A DNA stretch of 64,000 bases from Gigaspora rosea (Eukaryota > Glomeromycota > Glomeromycetes > Diversisporales > Gigasporaceae): positions 57,353-121,352 of the forward strand of contig QKWP01000665.1 in assembly GCA_003550325.1 (NCBI GenBank), read 5' to 3'. Position numbers and translations under genes: made by a program. Under the pieces are notes generated by a model. It was not told where the DNA came from. It searched no databases and saw nothing but the letters and a program-made list of their open reading frames with translations. Of the stretch, positions 27,546-40,021 are shown piece after piece. Positions within the stretch are counted from its first letter, which is position 1. Each line of letters starts with the position of its first letter.

Positions 27546-29130
27546 ATGTCAGACGTTGAGAACGACCAACAAACTTTAGAAGAAGAGAAGACAGAAGATG
27601 TAAGCCCTTTTTTATATATATACATTAATTTATATATAGTTTATATAGTAATTGTGAAATTATTTTGTCAAAAAAAAAAAAAAAATAAAAATCGACTAAT
27701 TAAAAATTATAATATGTAGCTTCTGTTTGATCCAACTTTGAAAAAGAAAAAAAAAAAACCTAAAGTAGTTTTCGAGGATCAATTAGACACAAAAGAAGAA
27801 AAAGTAGCCGAAAACGCAAATAATTCAGGTAGAATTGATTAATAGGATATGTCAATTTCTTCTCTTGGAAATTTGTTGTCTCGTCTTCCTAATAGTAATA
27901 TATGTTCTATTAATTTAATGGCAGTTGAAGCCAATGAAAATGAAGAAAAAGCTGAAGAAGACGATATGTCAATATTTGCGGATATGAAGAAAAAGAAGAA
28001 AAAGAAGAAAGATATTACTGATGTAATATATTTATTATCTTATTGTGTATATATTTATGTATTTTTTAATATTTTTATGAGAATTGGATGTGTAAGACTG
28101 TTTTATTATTTTAGAAAGAAAAAGTTGAGGAAGAAGTTCCTACTGAATCAACTGAATTAGAACAACCTAAACAGAAAAAAAAGAAGAAAAAAATTGATTT
28201 TGCTGATTTTGAAAAGCAATTGAAGGAAGTAGATGATGATGAGGCTCGTGGTGCTGAAGATGATAATATATTTGTTCCAGAAGGCGAACAGGTAGAAAAA
28301 GAATCAAAAGTCGAGGAAGCTTGGTTAAAATCGGATCGGGATTACACGTATCAAGAAGTATGTATAATAAATATTTCTTATTAACTTTTAAAAAAAATAA
28401 TGAAAAGTTAATCAGGTTGTAATTACTTTTCAGCTTTTGGGACGTGTGTTTCGAATTCTTCGGCAAAACAACCCTGAGCTTGCAGGGGATAAGAAAAGAT
28501 ATACCATTGTTCCACCATCAGTCCATAGAGAAGGAAACAAAAAAACAATTTTCGCGAACATTTCAGATATTTGCAAGAGGTAAAAAAAAGTTATAAGTCG
28601 ATGAAAGCTATGTTTTTCTTCAACTATATTGATGTATAATTTGTACATATCATAAAAATACAGAATGCACAGACAACCAGAGCATGTTATTCAATTCTTA
28701 TTTGCTGAATTGGGAACAAGCGGTTCCATTGATGGTTCACAAAGATTAGTTATTAGAGGTCGTTTCGTACAAAAACAGATAGAAAACGTTTTGCGTCGAT
28801 ATATAGGTAAGGGCTGAATTTTACTAATTGTTTAATAATATATCTATCAGTTCTAACCAATAACAAATTTCATACAGTTGAATATGTTACATGTAAAACT
28901 TGCAAGTCACCAGACACGATTCTAACAAAAGAAAATCGTATTTTTTTCCAACAATGTGAAAGTTGTGGATCCACAAGATCAGTATCTGCAATAAAGACAG
29001 GTAAAATTTCATGTTTTCTATCAATTTTATTTTTCTTTTACAATGATATAACCATTCTTATAAATGATAAACAGGGTTTAAGGCACAAACTGAGAAGAGA
29101 GCAGCTCAAAGAAGGGCTGCTGTGCAATAA
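27546..29130 (+). CDS. SUI3: translation initiation factor eIF2, beta subunit
   Basis: This is the beta subunit of the eIF2 heterotrimer that brings initiator tRNA to the small ribosomal subunit. Eight exons: 27546-27599, 27720-27828, 27925-28022, 28115-28357, 28434-28579, 28664-28806, 28878-29000, 29075-29130. They sum to 972 nt, 323 residues, between the yeast and human lengths. The N-terminal half has the expected lysine blocks (K6 at exon 2, K-rich runs in exons 3 and 4) that bind eIF5 and eIF2B-epsilon. The C-terminal half has the conserved core (D-Y-T-Y-Q-E-L-L-G-R-V-F) and a zinc ribbon C-K-T-C ... C-E-S-C. Phases agree at every junction. No defects. Confidence 0.95.
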
Positions 29131-29541
29131 AAAGGGGATTCTTAATGTAAACCTGGGGTTTACAATTTTGTCCTAGATGGGTAGCTTGAAACATGATTGG
29201 CTAATTAGTTTGTGTTTTTTTAACGTTAAAAAAGTTCAAGAAAATTGTATATTTTTTTTATAAAAACATTATAATAAAAAACATTTAAATAATTATAATA
29301 AAAAATAAGTAATTGCTAATAACGAGATGAATTTCATCTCAGATTGTCATGAAATTAGGTGTGATTTGCGAAATTTTTATTCTTGCCGATACAATACTAA
29401 TTATATTATATAATGCTGTATAAAAAAAAACTTGATTTTTGATTATGTGATGTGTAGTACATTTTAGACAAATTAAAGAAATTAAAATCAATTATTGGAT
29501 GCATCCACATTGAATTTTCAAAATTTTCTTAAACTAGTAAA

Positions 29542-29598
29542 CCTTAAAATTGGCCTTAAAATTGGCCTTAAAATTGGCCTTAAAATTGGCCTTAAAAG
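29542..29598. repeat. 12-bp tandem repeat, 4+ copies
   Basis: The unit CCTTAAAATTGG is repeated four times exactly, then a partial copy follows. Confidence 0.9.
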
Positions 29599-29853
29599 TT
29601 GTACTTTAACGTACTTGTACAGTGACTCTCGATATAACGGACAGTTCAAGAATTGGTTTTATTATCATTTATTTCTTTGGAGATCGATTTATTGTTAATT
29701 AGTATTTCTATCAACTAATTCTAAGCTAAGAAGTCAACCAATGTCAGAATCGATTTTCGACGATTAGTGAACTTTTTGACTTTTACGCCGCAAGATAATT
29801 TTCAAAATTTTCAGTTTAAAATTTATTGACGGTCTACCAATTAAGGGTGTTCT

Positions 29854-30260
29854 TATGGTTGGTTTGGTCCGTCCCGGTCCCTAATAAGACCGGTTCATAG
29901 TATCTATCGGTCCTATCCCTGGTCCCAAAAATAAACTATTCTTGATCATCATTCTTGATTCTTGACAACTTGGTGTATTTATAAAGAAATCATTATCGTT
30001 TGTTATAAGTTCATCATTATCATTTGACATAAGTTCGTTTACATTCATTGTATGTACTAAATTAATCCGATATTCATTTAAATTATATATTTTGAAATGT
30101 AATTCTAAATGCATATTTATATATAATAAACGTATTTTAATAGTTTAAAGAGTTTAAAGTTTATTTTAATAAAGTTTATTATTAACCGGTCCGATCTGGT
30201 TAACAGACCTGGGAACCGAAGACTACGTAACCGGTCTTCACAGGACCTGAGCCAACCCTA
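29854..30260. mobile_element. hAT-type MITE, 407 bp, TSD GGTGTTCT
   Basis: The ends TATGGTTGGTTTGG and CCAACCCTA are inverted and the exact 8-bp duplication GGTGTTCT flanks them (29846-29853, 30261-30268). GACCGGT-like words lie near both ends. The minus-strand ORF inside (29881-30114) has no recognisable domain. Confidence 0.8.
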
Positions 30261-30531
30261 GGTGTTCTCAAGCACTAATGCTAAAAACCTATAAAACAAA
30301 TCGATACCTTGACACAAATGTAGTAAGTATAACTCATTGTTTAACATTTAACAAAAATTGGAAATGAATACTGTTATTCCATTCTTCGCTCATTTTTCAC
30401 AAAAAAAAAAGTTGTAAAGCAACTTTCGCTAATAAATTGATTTATTGGTCGATCGCAAATCACGAGAATTGAACCATTTCACGTGATTGTGATAGATATA
30501 AAAAGTCAAGTCCATCACATTAAAAAACTTT

Positions 30532-32965
30532 ATGGAATTTGAACGCAGTAACCAGCTTGTTCAACAATTAGAATCCATAGATCCTTTAAAAGACGCAGAC
30601 AATTTGGTTCATTTTTTAAAACAAATTGCAACTGAAGCTCAAGCCAATTCGAAATTTCGGTTTGTAGAAATTTTGATACTGCAATTGCAACGAATTCATA
30701 TTTTACGAACGCGAACTTTCATTAACTTTTAATTACCGTTAATATTTATTAGAGAGGTTCTTGGTCAGAACCCAAAATTTTGGATATCTATAACAAAAAT
30801 ATGTTCATTAACTACTGAAAAGTTGATTATTGGTGAAATTATTGTTATCCCCATTTTATTATGGCTTGTTCGTACATTTAGGAATATAGTAGCGACAGTT
30901 ACTGAAAATCAAAACAAGGCATTGTATGTATTAACGATAAAAATCAAAGTTTAATAAATAAAAAAAAATTATGAAAAATAAAAAAAAAAATAAATTATTA
31001 TTATTTGATAGAGAGCAAGAATGGAATAAAATGATCGAAAAAATTTTGTGGTATTGCTTGTTACAACCTGAATCAGGTGACAATATCCAATGTCAGTAGT
31101 TATCTGAAAAATACTTGAAATATAAACATGAATTCACAGTTTTTTGTAAATTTTTAAAATTTTTCAAGATGTCACAATTATAAGATCCGGAATACAAGCA
31201 TTATCTAATTTGATAACGGGAAACAATTTTACTCAAGAATTTGTTTGGTCTGATTTTATGAATAGAAATGAATTTGATGATCTTCTAAGGTGAAAATTTG
31301 AATAAATTAATAAATTATTTTACATGATTTTATATGTTTAATAATTGAATATATTATATATCAATTTTTAGTAAACTTGCTGGTCACAATGATAACACTA
31401 TTTTAACTGGCTGTTTGGTTTTCATCCACAATTGCATATTTGAAAGCGAATCTCGCAGGTATTTTTTCGATGATCGATTCATGAAATATTTCAAGGATAC
31501 GCGATATTATATTGATATGTATTTTAATTAGAAAGTCTTTAGTTACATCGGATTCAGGGACGCGTATTTTACAAAGACTTTTAGACCGAGCCGAGACTCT
31601 CCTCGAAGATGAAAGTACACAGAACTTTGAGTTAATGTATGAATTGTTTTTATTCGAAAATATAATTTCACTTAAAAGAAATTTCACAATACACCACTTA
31701 TCATGATATAGATATGCTATTTTCGCTCGAATAATAGAATCTGATCTTTATCCACTATTATTTGACTCATTGAACTTATCATCATCAGGGTATAATATAT
31801 TTATAGAATAGTGCATCATTTTTATAAGTTATTACTATACTAATTACTTTCTTTAATTTTTTAGACAATCGTTAACAAGACGTCAAATCATTCTTCTAAA
31901 ACTCCTTGATTCCAAACTTTTTTCTTCAGATTCTATAGACATTTCTCTTTCTACATGCATTTATCTTTTACAAATTTTTGATACAATATGTCCACAAGTA
32001 ATTTCTTCCATGCAACAAGTCGATATCGTTGATCGAGAAAATCAACCACAGGAAATTGAAGATACTAGTATATTGTATACTGGATTAGTATTGTTATTAC
32101 AATGTTTTGGAAAATTAAGTCAAGATGAAAATGATAAAATACGAGAATGCCTATTTAAAGGAGGAATAATCGCATCATGTATTTGTAAGGTTTACAATAA
32201 GAATTTGAGTGGTTTTTTTTTTCCATAACTAGATTATGATCATTAATTTATATTTGATATAGCTCTTTTGGTTCAAGCTGATAAAACATTTCCACGTGTA
32301 ACCAAAGCCATGTCATCGCCTTTGCAACAAGGAATCTCGGAATTCGCATATATAAAAAGAGATATTATTAAAGTGATTGGAAATATGGCATATAATAATA
32401 GTTTTGTTCAAGATGAGGTTTTTATTAATTATAAAAAATTGCATATATATATTCGAGTTCAAATAGGATGACCACGAATTTTTCAGTTCACTTGATAACC
32501 GGAGAAAATTAAAATTTTTAAGAGCGGTTTCTTCTCACTTGATTACGATATTCCATTGGCTAAAATTAATTGTAGATTATCACGTGACCTCAAAACTCGT
32601 GGTCGATTCTATATACTCGGGCTAACATAATTGTTATGATTTTTAGGTGCGCAGATTAGGAGGGATTCCATTAATTCTGAACCAATGCAATATTGATGAT
32701 AATAATCCATGTAAGTAATAAAAATAATCGAATATTAACGAATCATGAAAACCAATCTAAAGTTTTTCAAATTTCAGATATTCGTGAACACGCTATATTC
32801 GCACTTCGTAATTTGTTGATAAATAATTCTGAAAATCAAAAACTTGTTAAAGAACTTGAACCAATTGCACCAGTTCAAACTGATGTTTTAAGTGAGATTG
32901 GTATTAAAGCACAGCTAGAAAATGGTGGTAAAATAAAGTTAACAACTGATTCTAATAAAATGTAA
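30532..32965 (+). CDS. ataxin-10 homologue (armadillo-type, Ataxin-10 domain)
   Basis: Eleven exons: 30532-30659, 30753-30923, 31012-31091, 31169-31289, 31372-31458, 31532-31636, 31712-31789, 31865-32184, 32263-32417, 32647-32710, 32778-32965; 1497 nt, 498 residues, close to human ataxin-10 (475). The helical, Leu-rich body suits armadillo-like repeats. The C-terminal Ataxin-10 domain is clear: K-V-I-G-N-M-A-Y-N-N, then R-R-L-G-G-I-P-L-I-L-N-Q-C, I-D-D-N-N-P and I-R-E-H-A-I-F-A-L-R-N-L-L. Animal ataxin-10 supports cytokinesis and neuron survival; the fungal role is poorly known. Intron 9 (32418-32646) is the longest at 229 nt; the others are about 70-100. All phases agree. Confidence 0.9.
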
Positions 32966-33885
32966 TATATACTATTATTAATCTTGCAATAGTCATTGAA
33001 ATATAAAATAATCAGAAAGTTGATCATATAAATGTCATAATCATTTTCACGTATCAAATAAAAATTATGATTCTTTAGCGTTGAAATATTTTTAATTTCT
33101 TTTCGTATCGCATAAATGGTAATTTAAGGGTGATTTTAGCAAACTTTCATAGTAATCTTTATTTAAATACAACAGTGAATAATTAAATATTACTAATGAA
33201 AGTAAATGTTTTCCTAAAAACGAACCTTAATTTGTCCTTTTTTTTTCAGTAACAATTTTTATCTATTTTTTCAATATCCTAAAGAATGAGGTTGTGAATG
33301 AATTCAATGTTTTTTAGTCGATAATGTTGAAGAATATCACATGCATAAGAAGTCGAACCCTGGATCTTTCCACGCGTACTCGCATGGTCGTACGCTTTGA
33401 CAATTAATCTATATCTGATATAACACATATTATTTCAGTATGAATCCATATAATGTTTATATGAATGTTACAAAGGAATGTTTCGTAAAGAAATTACCGG
33501 TAGATAATCGAATTAACAGTCTAACTCAATTTTTGTGTAAAGTGAAATATTCGAAAATTAAGAATTATGACATTCAAAATGATCAAAAACATATATAATA
33601 ATAGTGTTTTTCAAAAAAAAAAAACATTTTAATAAATTAATGAAATTTTAAATAAAATCAAATTTTCTAGTTTGTATCATGTTTCAATTAATTTTTTTAC
33701 TATCTCTACAGTATCAATTAAAAAAAAAAAATGTAATTAATAGTACAGTCAACTTTATTACACTAAGCGTTTAATTTTATATATGATGCTAAAAAAATTA
33801 AAAGTCAAATCTATACATTGAAATGCCAATTTTATGTGTGCTGTACAGTAATATTGTTAAATGTATCTATTGCCCATTATCTCCA
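32966..33885. other. region between two converging genes
   Basis: It holds the 3' ends of the ataxin-10 homologue (+) and the membrane protein gene (-), with a tRNA-like relic at about 33340-33415. No further gene. Confidence 0.5.
33340..33415 (-). pseudogene. tRNA-like relic
   Basis: On the minus strand a B-box-like GGGTTCGACTTC follows a hairpin of GCGTAC / GTACGC with CAT in its loop and an A-box-like AATTGTCAAAGCG. The T-stem does not pair and the anticodon loop is too long, so this is not a working tRNA. It could be a tRNA pseudogene or a SINE head. Confidence 0.3.
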
Positions 33886-35298
33886 CTATTCGCCACTGTT
33901 TCCGTCATCTCCATTATCACACTATAAAAAATAGTAACAACAATTAGTAAATATATAATATATATTTTGTAAAAAATATGAATAACTTTGATAAATACCG
34001 AATCAGCACAATAACTGCATTTATTTCCGTCTTTAGGAGGACAAAGTGTCTATATTTGAAATAAATAAATATTTATTCATTTGTATAAATATTTAAATAC
34101 TAATATAAATGTTAATATATTGCTAAAAAAAAAAATACCTGTCCAGAAGTGCAAGTAGTTGGTGAAGGACAATCACTAGGAGTAGGAGTAGAAGTAGAAG
34201 TTGTTTTATGTTTGGAATTTTTTGTTTTGGTTGGAGTAGGTGCAGGTGCAGAACTAATGGGTAATGATGAACTTTCACTTGGATTAACACCATTTGAAAT
34301 AATTCCATTAATTGAACTAGCTCCAAAAGTTGTATCATCAGTAGAATTAGATGGATTATTGGCTGATGGTAAATCATTAGTTGAATTAGTACTATTAGTT
34401 GAATTAGTACCATCAGTTGAATTAGTACCATCAGCTGAATTGGTTCCATTAGATTCAGAATTGTTTGATTGTAAATTAGAAGCGGCAGCATTTTTTACTT
34501 TGACAACTATAACTGAAACAGCTATATATTTATAAAAACACACATATAAAAATATATATATATATATATTTATAAATTAATATCAAATACAAATATCAGA
34601 TCAAAGGATTTTTTATAAAGTATATAAAAGACAAAATTACCGATGATTATTATTATCACAGCGAGCAATGCAAGAATGATCCAGAGTTTACGTTTAGATT
34701 TTTTCGAATTAGTGGAAAATTTAGCAGGATCACCTCTATTAAAGTTAAACCTTTTCTCATCAGAGAACGGGTAACTAATAGTAGGTGAAGGTATATTGAC
34801 CATAGTGCCAGAATTAGGTATTAGGTTTAGTTGAGATCCGTTGGTATTATATACCGAGTTATGTGCAGATGACAATTCTATAGAGTGAACATTATTAAGT
34901 GTCTGAATTGAATTTGGAGGAAGAAGTTCTTGACCTCTAGATAGATTTGCCGGTGCTGATACGCATGTAAGATCACTATTGTTAGTTTTAAAGGATTCTT
35001 GACGATTATGATGAGACCGAAATTGTTGTTGATGTTCTTCGGGTAACATGTGTTGAAAATGTTCTTTGGGTAAAGTAAGTTGAGAAAATTGTTGAGTTTC
35101 TTCGGATGATACTTGATGAAAATATGATTGACGTTCTTGTCGACGTTCTTCAGGCAATGAGATACGAGAAGTTGGACGAGAAGTTGAACTCGCCGATTTT
35201 GATGAGATCCTTGAAGTTGGACGAGAGGTTGAATTCTTTGACTTTGATAATCCATTTTTACTAAAAAGTGGGGAGTAAAATTCATAATCCCCACTCAT
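33886..35298 (-). CDS. single-pass membrane protein with Ser/Thr/Asn-rich and Cys-rich outer part
   Basis: Exons from the start: 34641-35298, 34139-34512, 33999-34049, 33886-33921; 1119 nt, 372 residues. There is no signal peptide. The first 200 residues are Ser/Arg/Gln-rich and repeat a T-S-R-P-T-S-R-I-S motif. A basic stop (K-K-S-K-R-K-L-W) leads into a membrane helix at about 201-221 (I-I-L-A-L-L-A-V-I-I-I-I-I-G). After it comes a Ser/Thr/Asn-rich segment with N-S-T repeats (many N-glycosylation sequons), a Pro/Thr/Lys stretch, and a short Cys-rich tail (C-P-S-P-T-T-C ... C-P-P-K-D-G-N-K-C-S-Y-C). The layout recalls fungal wall-stress sensors or mucin-like proteins, but in type II/III orientation and without a WSC domain. 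Family not recognised. Exon phases agree. Confidence 0.8.
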
Positions 35299-35683
35299 GA
35301 TTATTACTTTTCTATTGTATTATTTATTTATAATGTCACACCGATCTAATATATTTTATTTATTATTATTATTTTTTCCCTGAAAAAGATTGGTGGAATC
35401 AAGTCAGTCAAGATATGAACCACCTAGTTTTATACAAGAGAAAGGAATGACATATAAAAATAAAAGAATGTATGCATTTAATAGCAAAGAAAGAGTGTAG
35501 GAAAGAAAAGTAAAGAAAAATAAATGAGCAAAGATGGCGGGAAAGAGAATGAGATATAAAAGACATCGTCTGCAACAGGCATAATTTATGCATTGAGGAT
35601 CGAATTAATCAAGTACACCAATCAATTACGTTGACATGCATTAAATGCGTTTTACAATACAGTATGTAAAATAATCATAGGAT

Positions 35684-35684
35684 T

Positions 35685-35726
<42 letters not shown>

Positions 35727-35727
35727 C
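35684..35727. repeat. long T homopolymer
   Basis: An unbroken run of more than 40 T bases sits just left of the first repeat unit. It is prone to length error. Confidence 0.9.
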
Positions 35728-36242
35728 TCGGAGAAATATTTTTTAAGTATATTAATGTAACGTTACAATAGTATGTTTAATTTGACAACCTAATTTAATC
35801 TAAACATAAATAGTGATAGAAATTATTAAACTTAAATTATTAATTTCGAATATTAATTTATATAACCAACACTGTAATAGATAATCGGAGGAACAGGATA
35901 ATTCTCGTTCAAACTACCCTGATTCTGAATCGGGACGATCCCAATCATAGGGTACAACATATCAAAAAATATATATATGGATATTAGACATTAACACATG
36001 GATATGAACAACAGAGTTCTCGGATCTTTAGTAGCTAAATAGACTAGTGATATTATGATAACCAAATCCAACAGAAATTGATTTATTTTAATCCTTTATG
36101 TCTATGGATTAAGAAAATAAACTTTACCGAATTTAGTTTGGTTATCTCTTGTGCTTATTTTAGAATTCGAGGACTCTAATAGACAGTTCAAAATCAATTT
36201 CCATATCTATTGACAACACTGCTCAAAATAATCAAAAATAAT

Positions 36243-37043
36243 CGAGGTCTAATTTATATTTTATTTAATAAAAAAAAAATGATTTTAAAAAAAGCCCATT
36301 TAATGAACTTACAATTATTCAATAAATTTTTTTGTATATAGTTGACGAACTTCTCTATACCGAACTCGAAAATATCAGAGTTTATAATACAGTGCGGACA
36401 ACCTAGTCCAAACAAATAAACATTTGTAATGGCCAAATTAAAATACTGTAGAATTTTTATATATACAGTACGGCCAATTTGAAAACTTAATATGGTAGCC
36501 AAATTATTAATATATTTGAAAGTGGCCAACTCTAGCTGAATTTGGTATATAAAGTGGCCAAATTTGCTTATTTAATAATATATTTCAAGCGATCAAATTG
36601 CTTGTTTAATTATAAAATTATTTTGTCTTTACTACTTNAAAAAAAAAACGAGGTCTAATTTATATTTTATTTAATAAAAAAAAAATGATTTTAAAAAAAG
36701 CCCATTTAATGAACTTACAATTATTCAATAAATTTTTTTGTATATAGTTGACGAACTTCTCTATACCGAACTCGAAAATATCAGAGTTTATAATACAGTG
36801 CGGACAACCTAGTCCAAACAAATAAACATTTGTAATGGCCAAATTAAAATACTGTAGAATTTTTATATATACAGTACGGCCAATTTGAAAACTTAATATG
36901 GTAGCCAAATTATTAATATATTTGAAAGTGGCCAACTCTAGCTGAATTTGGTATATAAAGTGGCCAAATTTGCTTATTTAATAATATATTTCAAGCGATC
37001 AAATTGCTTGTTTAATTATAAAATTATTTTGTCTTTACTACTT
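36243..37043. repeat. exact 395-bp duplication joined by one N, likely assembly artefact
   Basis: 36243-36637 and 36649-37043 appear identical, including a 91-codon minus-strand ORF in both. They are separated by a single N (36638) and an A-run. Unit B has this stretch only once. Unmerged overlapping contig ends explain it. Confidence 0.85.
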
Positions 37044-38398
37044 TATTAAAAATAATTCTAAAAAGGATTTAAAATCATAAAGATGTTTAGCTTGAATAGT
37101 TTTAAATGTTCTATGAAAAAATTTTTGTTTACTGTCTTTTACTGTATGAACAAGGATTTGTATTTGGAATTTAGTCAAATTTATTTGTTAGACTATGTTG
37201 CCTGCACTGTATAAACTTTAAAGATTAGATTATTTTCAATTTACATATTAACTTATCCTTCAATTAAACAAATCACAAAAAAAAAAAAAAGCTCAATTCA
37301 AATATGTATTTTTACCAAAAATAAATATTTATTAAGTTTAAAGTGATGATTACCGGTATACAATATATAAAATTTTATGTAAGAACAGATAGCCAAATTG
37401 GAGTAAAAAATAAGTTGGAATAACTAATATTAAAATTTCAATTTAGGCCATACAAAGAACATAAAATTTGAAAAATGATCTGGTAATCTGGCTTTTAATT
37501 TTATTTTTTCAAAAAAAATTTATATATAAAAAAAACATATAAAATTTTTATTTGAATATTTATTTTAGCGAATTTTTTGGGATCCATCGTTAATCACGAA
37601 AATAATAAATAGTGGTTAGCATCCCCGCAGTTGTGGTTTTTTTGTCTTTCTAACGACCATTAATCACGTGATTTGTGCAGTCATTACGAAGTTATTGCCA
37701 CATGAAGTTGTCAAAAGACTTTTTTTAACACATTGTATTTGCAGATTTCTGAATAGTATTGTACAGTTACGTTTTTAACAATCATTCTCTAAAAATCGAA
37801 ACTTGCACAAAATAAAATTTTTTTCAGTCCAGTTGTGATAAATCAATCGTCATTAATAAATTTCTTAATCAATAACTACACGAACTAAAAATTTTCTTTA
37901 GGGCCTAATCCGAATTGGATGATATTTCTTCAAAAGTTATAAGTGTGCGAGAAGTTTTACAAGCACAATTAGTCATGAATAGGTAACATAAATTGCTTCG
38001 CTTCGTAGAAGTAATTGTCATCCCAAAATCACGTTTTGCAATAATTAATGTAAATATATACATAAATAGCATTGCGCGACATAGTATCTATTTCTATTAC
38101 ATATTTTACAGTTTTTTTTTTTTCTGGGTTTTCAGAATTATGAAAAAGACTGTTCTCAATTAACAAGAAATGACCACGGATGTAATTTGAATAACTTGAC
38201 AGGTGAACCCATCCGGGTTCTACTCGAGTAGTATCATTATTTCTATCTTATTTAAGATTTATCAGTTATGTAATATAAGATAATTCAATTGGTCCAATTG
38301 TATAGATATTTGATTTTAATTATATTGGTTGGGTTAGTAGACGCATTGTTACTATAAATCGAAATGCTAATATTATTATTTTTGTATTATTATTTTTA

Positions 38399-38606
38399 CG
38401 ACAGGATGAAAGCTGAGAAAAAAACCTGCGAAAGTGGTTACGTTATTGATGCAGGTCACTATCTAAAATAGTAACCCTAACCCTAACTAAATAAGAGCTG
38501 TCACTATGTTGAGAGATTCACTATATCGAGAGCTTTTTATTATAGTAATAATAAGTCTGTTCTAAAAAAATTCTTCACTATAGCCAATCTTCACTATATC
38601 GACTTG
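38399..38606. mobile_element. 208-bp insertion private to unit A
   Basis: The direct repeat TATTATTTTTA flanks it (38388-38398, 38607-38617). Unit B at the matching place (about 43980) reads straight through AT-rich DNA. The insert holds CCCTAACCCTAAC words and CACTATATCGA repeats. Because the target is low complexity, the 11-bp duplication may be chance. Confidence 0.55.
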
Positions 38607-39248
38607 TATTATTTTTATTTTTTATTGATCAACCTCCCGTGACATGTGCTATCAAATCAGATGTGCGGATTTGCATGCACATTACGTAATTTGATTCTTC
38701 CACGTTAAAAAACGCGACATTTTGTATTGTTTTTTTAATATCTTTTTTCTCTTACTCTTTTTTTTTCTTATACTGTAATTTTTTTTTCACAAGAAAATCA
38801 AGGCTGCCTCTCGAAGTTGACACAAGGAAATATAAGTCAACACGAAGTTCGACGTTGAAGCCCACCAAGAAAATTCGCAATGAAAATGCCTCTCCTACGA
38901 TATAAGAAGTCTTTAACAAGAGAAAAAGACGTTTAAGAGGTTAGTGTTTTTTCATTTGAAGTTTGTAGGTAGTTAATAAGGGAACTGGAAGCTCGTCGGG
39001 CCACAGGAGGCGAACAGCCTACTGTGAACGTCCTTCCTTTGTAAATTGCCCAAAAGCTTCCTGTGGGGGAATACGCTGAGCCATTGGGAATAAGGTTGCA
39101 CCCCGTCTTCAGCAACAACAACTACCACAACAACAACAAGAAGAAAAGAAGATTACGAACCAGGCGGGGGCGTGCTGAATCTTATGTCTGCAATGAGATC
39201 GAGTAGGGATCTGCTGGTTCCGCGAAGAAGGAATTTAGCTACGTTTAC

Positions 39249-39452
39249 GTGCCCTCTTTGAAAGTTCTTGATTTTTTGCTCAAGAAAAAAAACTTCCATA
39301 TACAGTATTATTATAGGAATCTACGCGAATACGAAGAAGAAAAATCAAGTTCGGCTAAAAGAAATACACCAAAAAATCGGGTAGCAGAATTCCTACGAGG
39401 AGAAGTCGTATTAACAAATAATATACCAGTAAGTTTTTTTATTTTTTTGTAA
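39249..39452 (+). other. repeat-borne ORF, possible exon, unknown
   Basis: A basic, Glu/Lys-rich reading (R-E-Y-E-E-E-K-S-S-S-A-K-R-N-T-P-K-N-R-V-A-E-F-L-R) ends at L-T-N-N-I-P followed by a good donor GTAAGT. The same peptide is coded in unit B (46114-46302, also ending in a donor-like GTAATT) and, more decayed, in the inverted copy near 24100. Conservation in three copies hints at a transposon gene exon. No family recognised. Confidence 0.35.
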
Positions 39453-40021
39453 TAAATTTATTATATTTTTCAAAGAGATGCTTTTATAGAAATTTGTTTA
39501 TTAAAAATGTCTCTTGTTTTCAATATAAAATTAAATAGATTTTTTTTAAAACAAATCGATCTTTACCCTTAAGTTGTCGAAAAGAGAAATTATGTATTCT
39601 TAAAATTTTTTGTAAGTTGGATAAAAGTTTATATTATACATTATAATTTCATGTAATTTTCGAAATACTATAATTTCAAAAAAAAAAAATAGATTACTTG
39701 ATATTCGAAGTTTGGGTTTTACGTTTTTAGGGTTAAGGTTTTTAAGGTTAGAATTGATAATTAGAGTATATGTGGATTTTAATCTCAAATAGAGACCCGA
39801 ATTTCGTGAAATTTGTAGAAAAATAAAATTAATAAAATTACTAATTTCTTAATTTTTTAAAAGAAAATTACTACATACTATGTATATAGTACATATATAA
39901 GAAATATTTTTAAGTAACATTACAATAGCATGTTTAATTTGATAACCTACTGTAGTTTAATCTAAACATAAATAGTGATAGAAATTATTAAACTTAAATT
40001 ATATTAATTTAACTAATACTG

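Larger units (their letters stand above)
29131..30531. other. intergenic region between eIF2-beta and the ataxin-10 homologue
   Basis: It contains a 12-bp tandem repeat (CCTTAAAATTGG, four copies plus a partial, 29542-29598) and one hAT-type MITE (29854-30260). The open frame at 29495-29698 mainly reads the tandem repeat. Confidence 0.5.
35731..39895. repeat. 3.7-kb repeat, unit A
   Basis: Unit A begins GAGAAATATTTTTTAAG and ends at CTACATACTATGTATATAG. Unit B at 39900 repeats it in the same order and orientation: the AATCGGGACGATCCCAATCA box, the GTGGCCAA block, the GGGATCCAxxGTTAATCACG box, the GC-richer block with CTTCCTGTGGGGGAATAC and the telomere-like module. Unit A has one private insertion (38399-38606) and an apparent contig-overlap duplication (36243-37043). 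Without these it is about 3.55 kb. Confidence 0.85.

Noticed and set aside
34149..34535. 128-codon + ORF, and a 122-codon minus ORF in another frame
   Set aside because: Both are shadows of the Ser/Thr/Asn-rich exon of the membrane protein gene; the spliced frame is supported by phase and splice sites.
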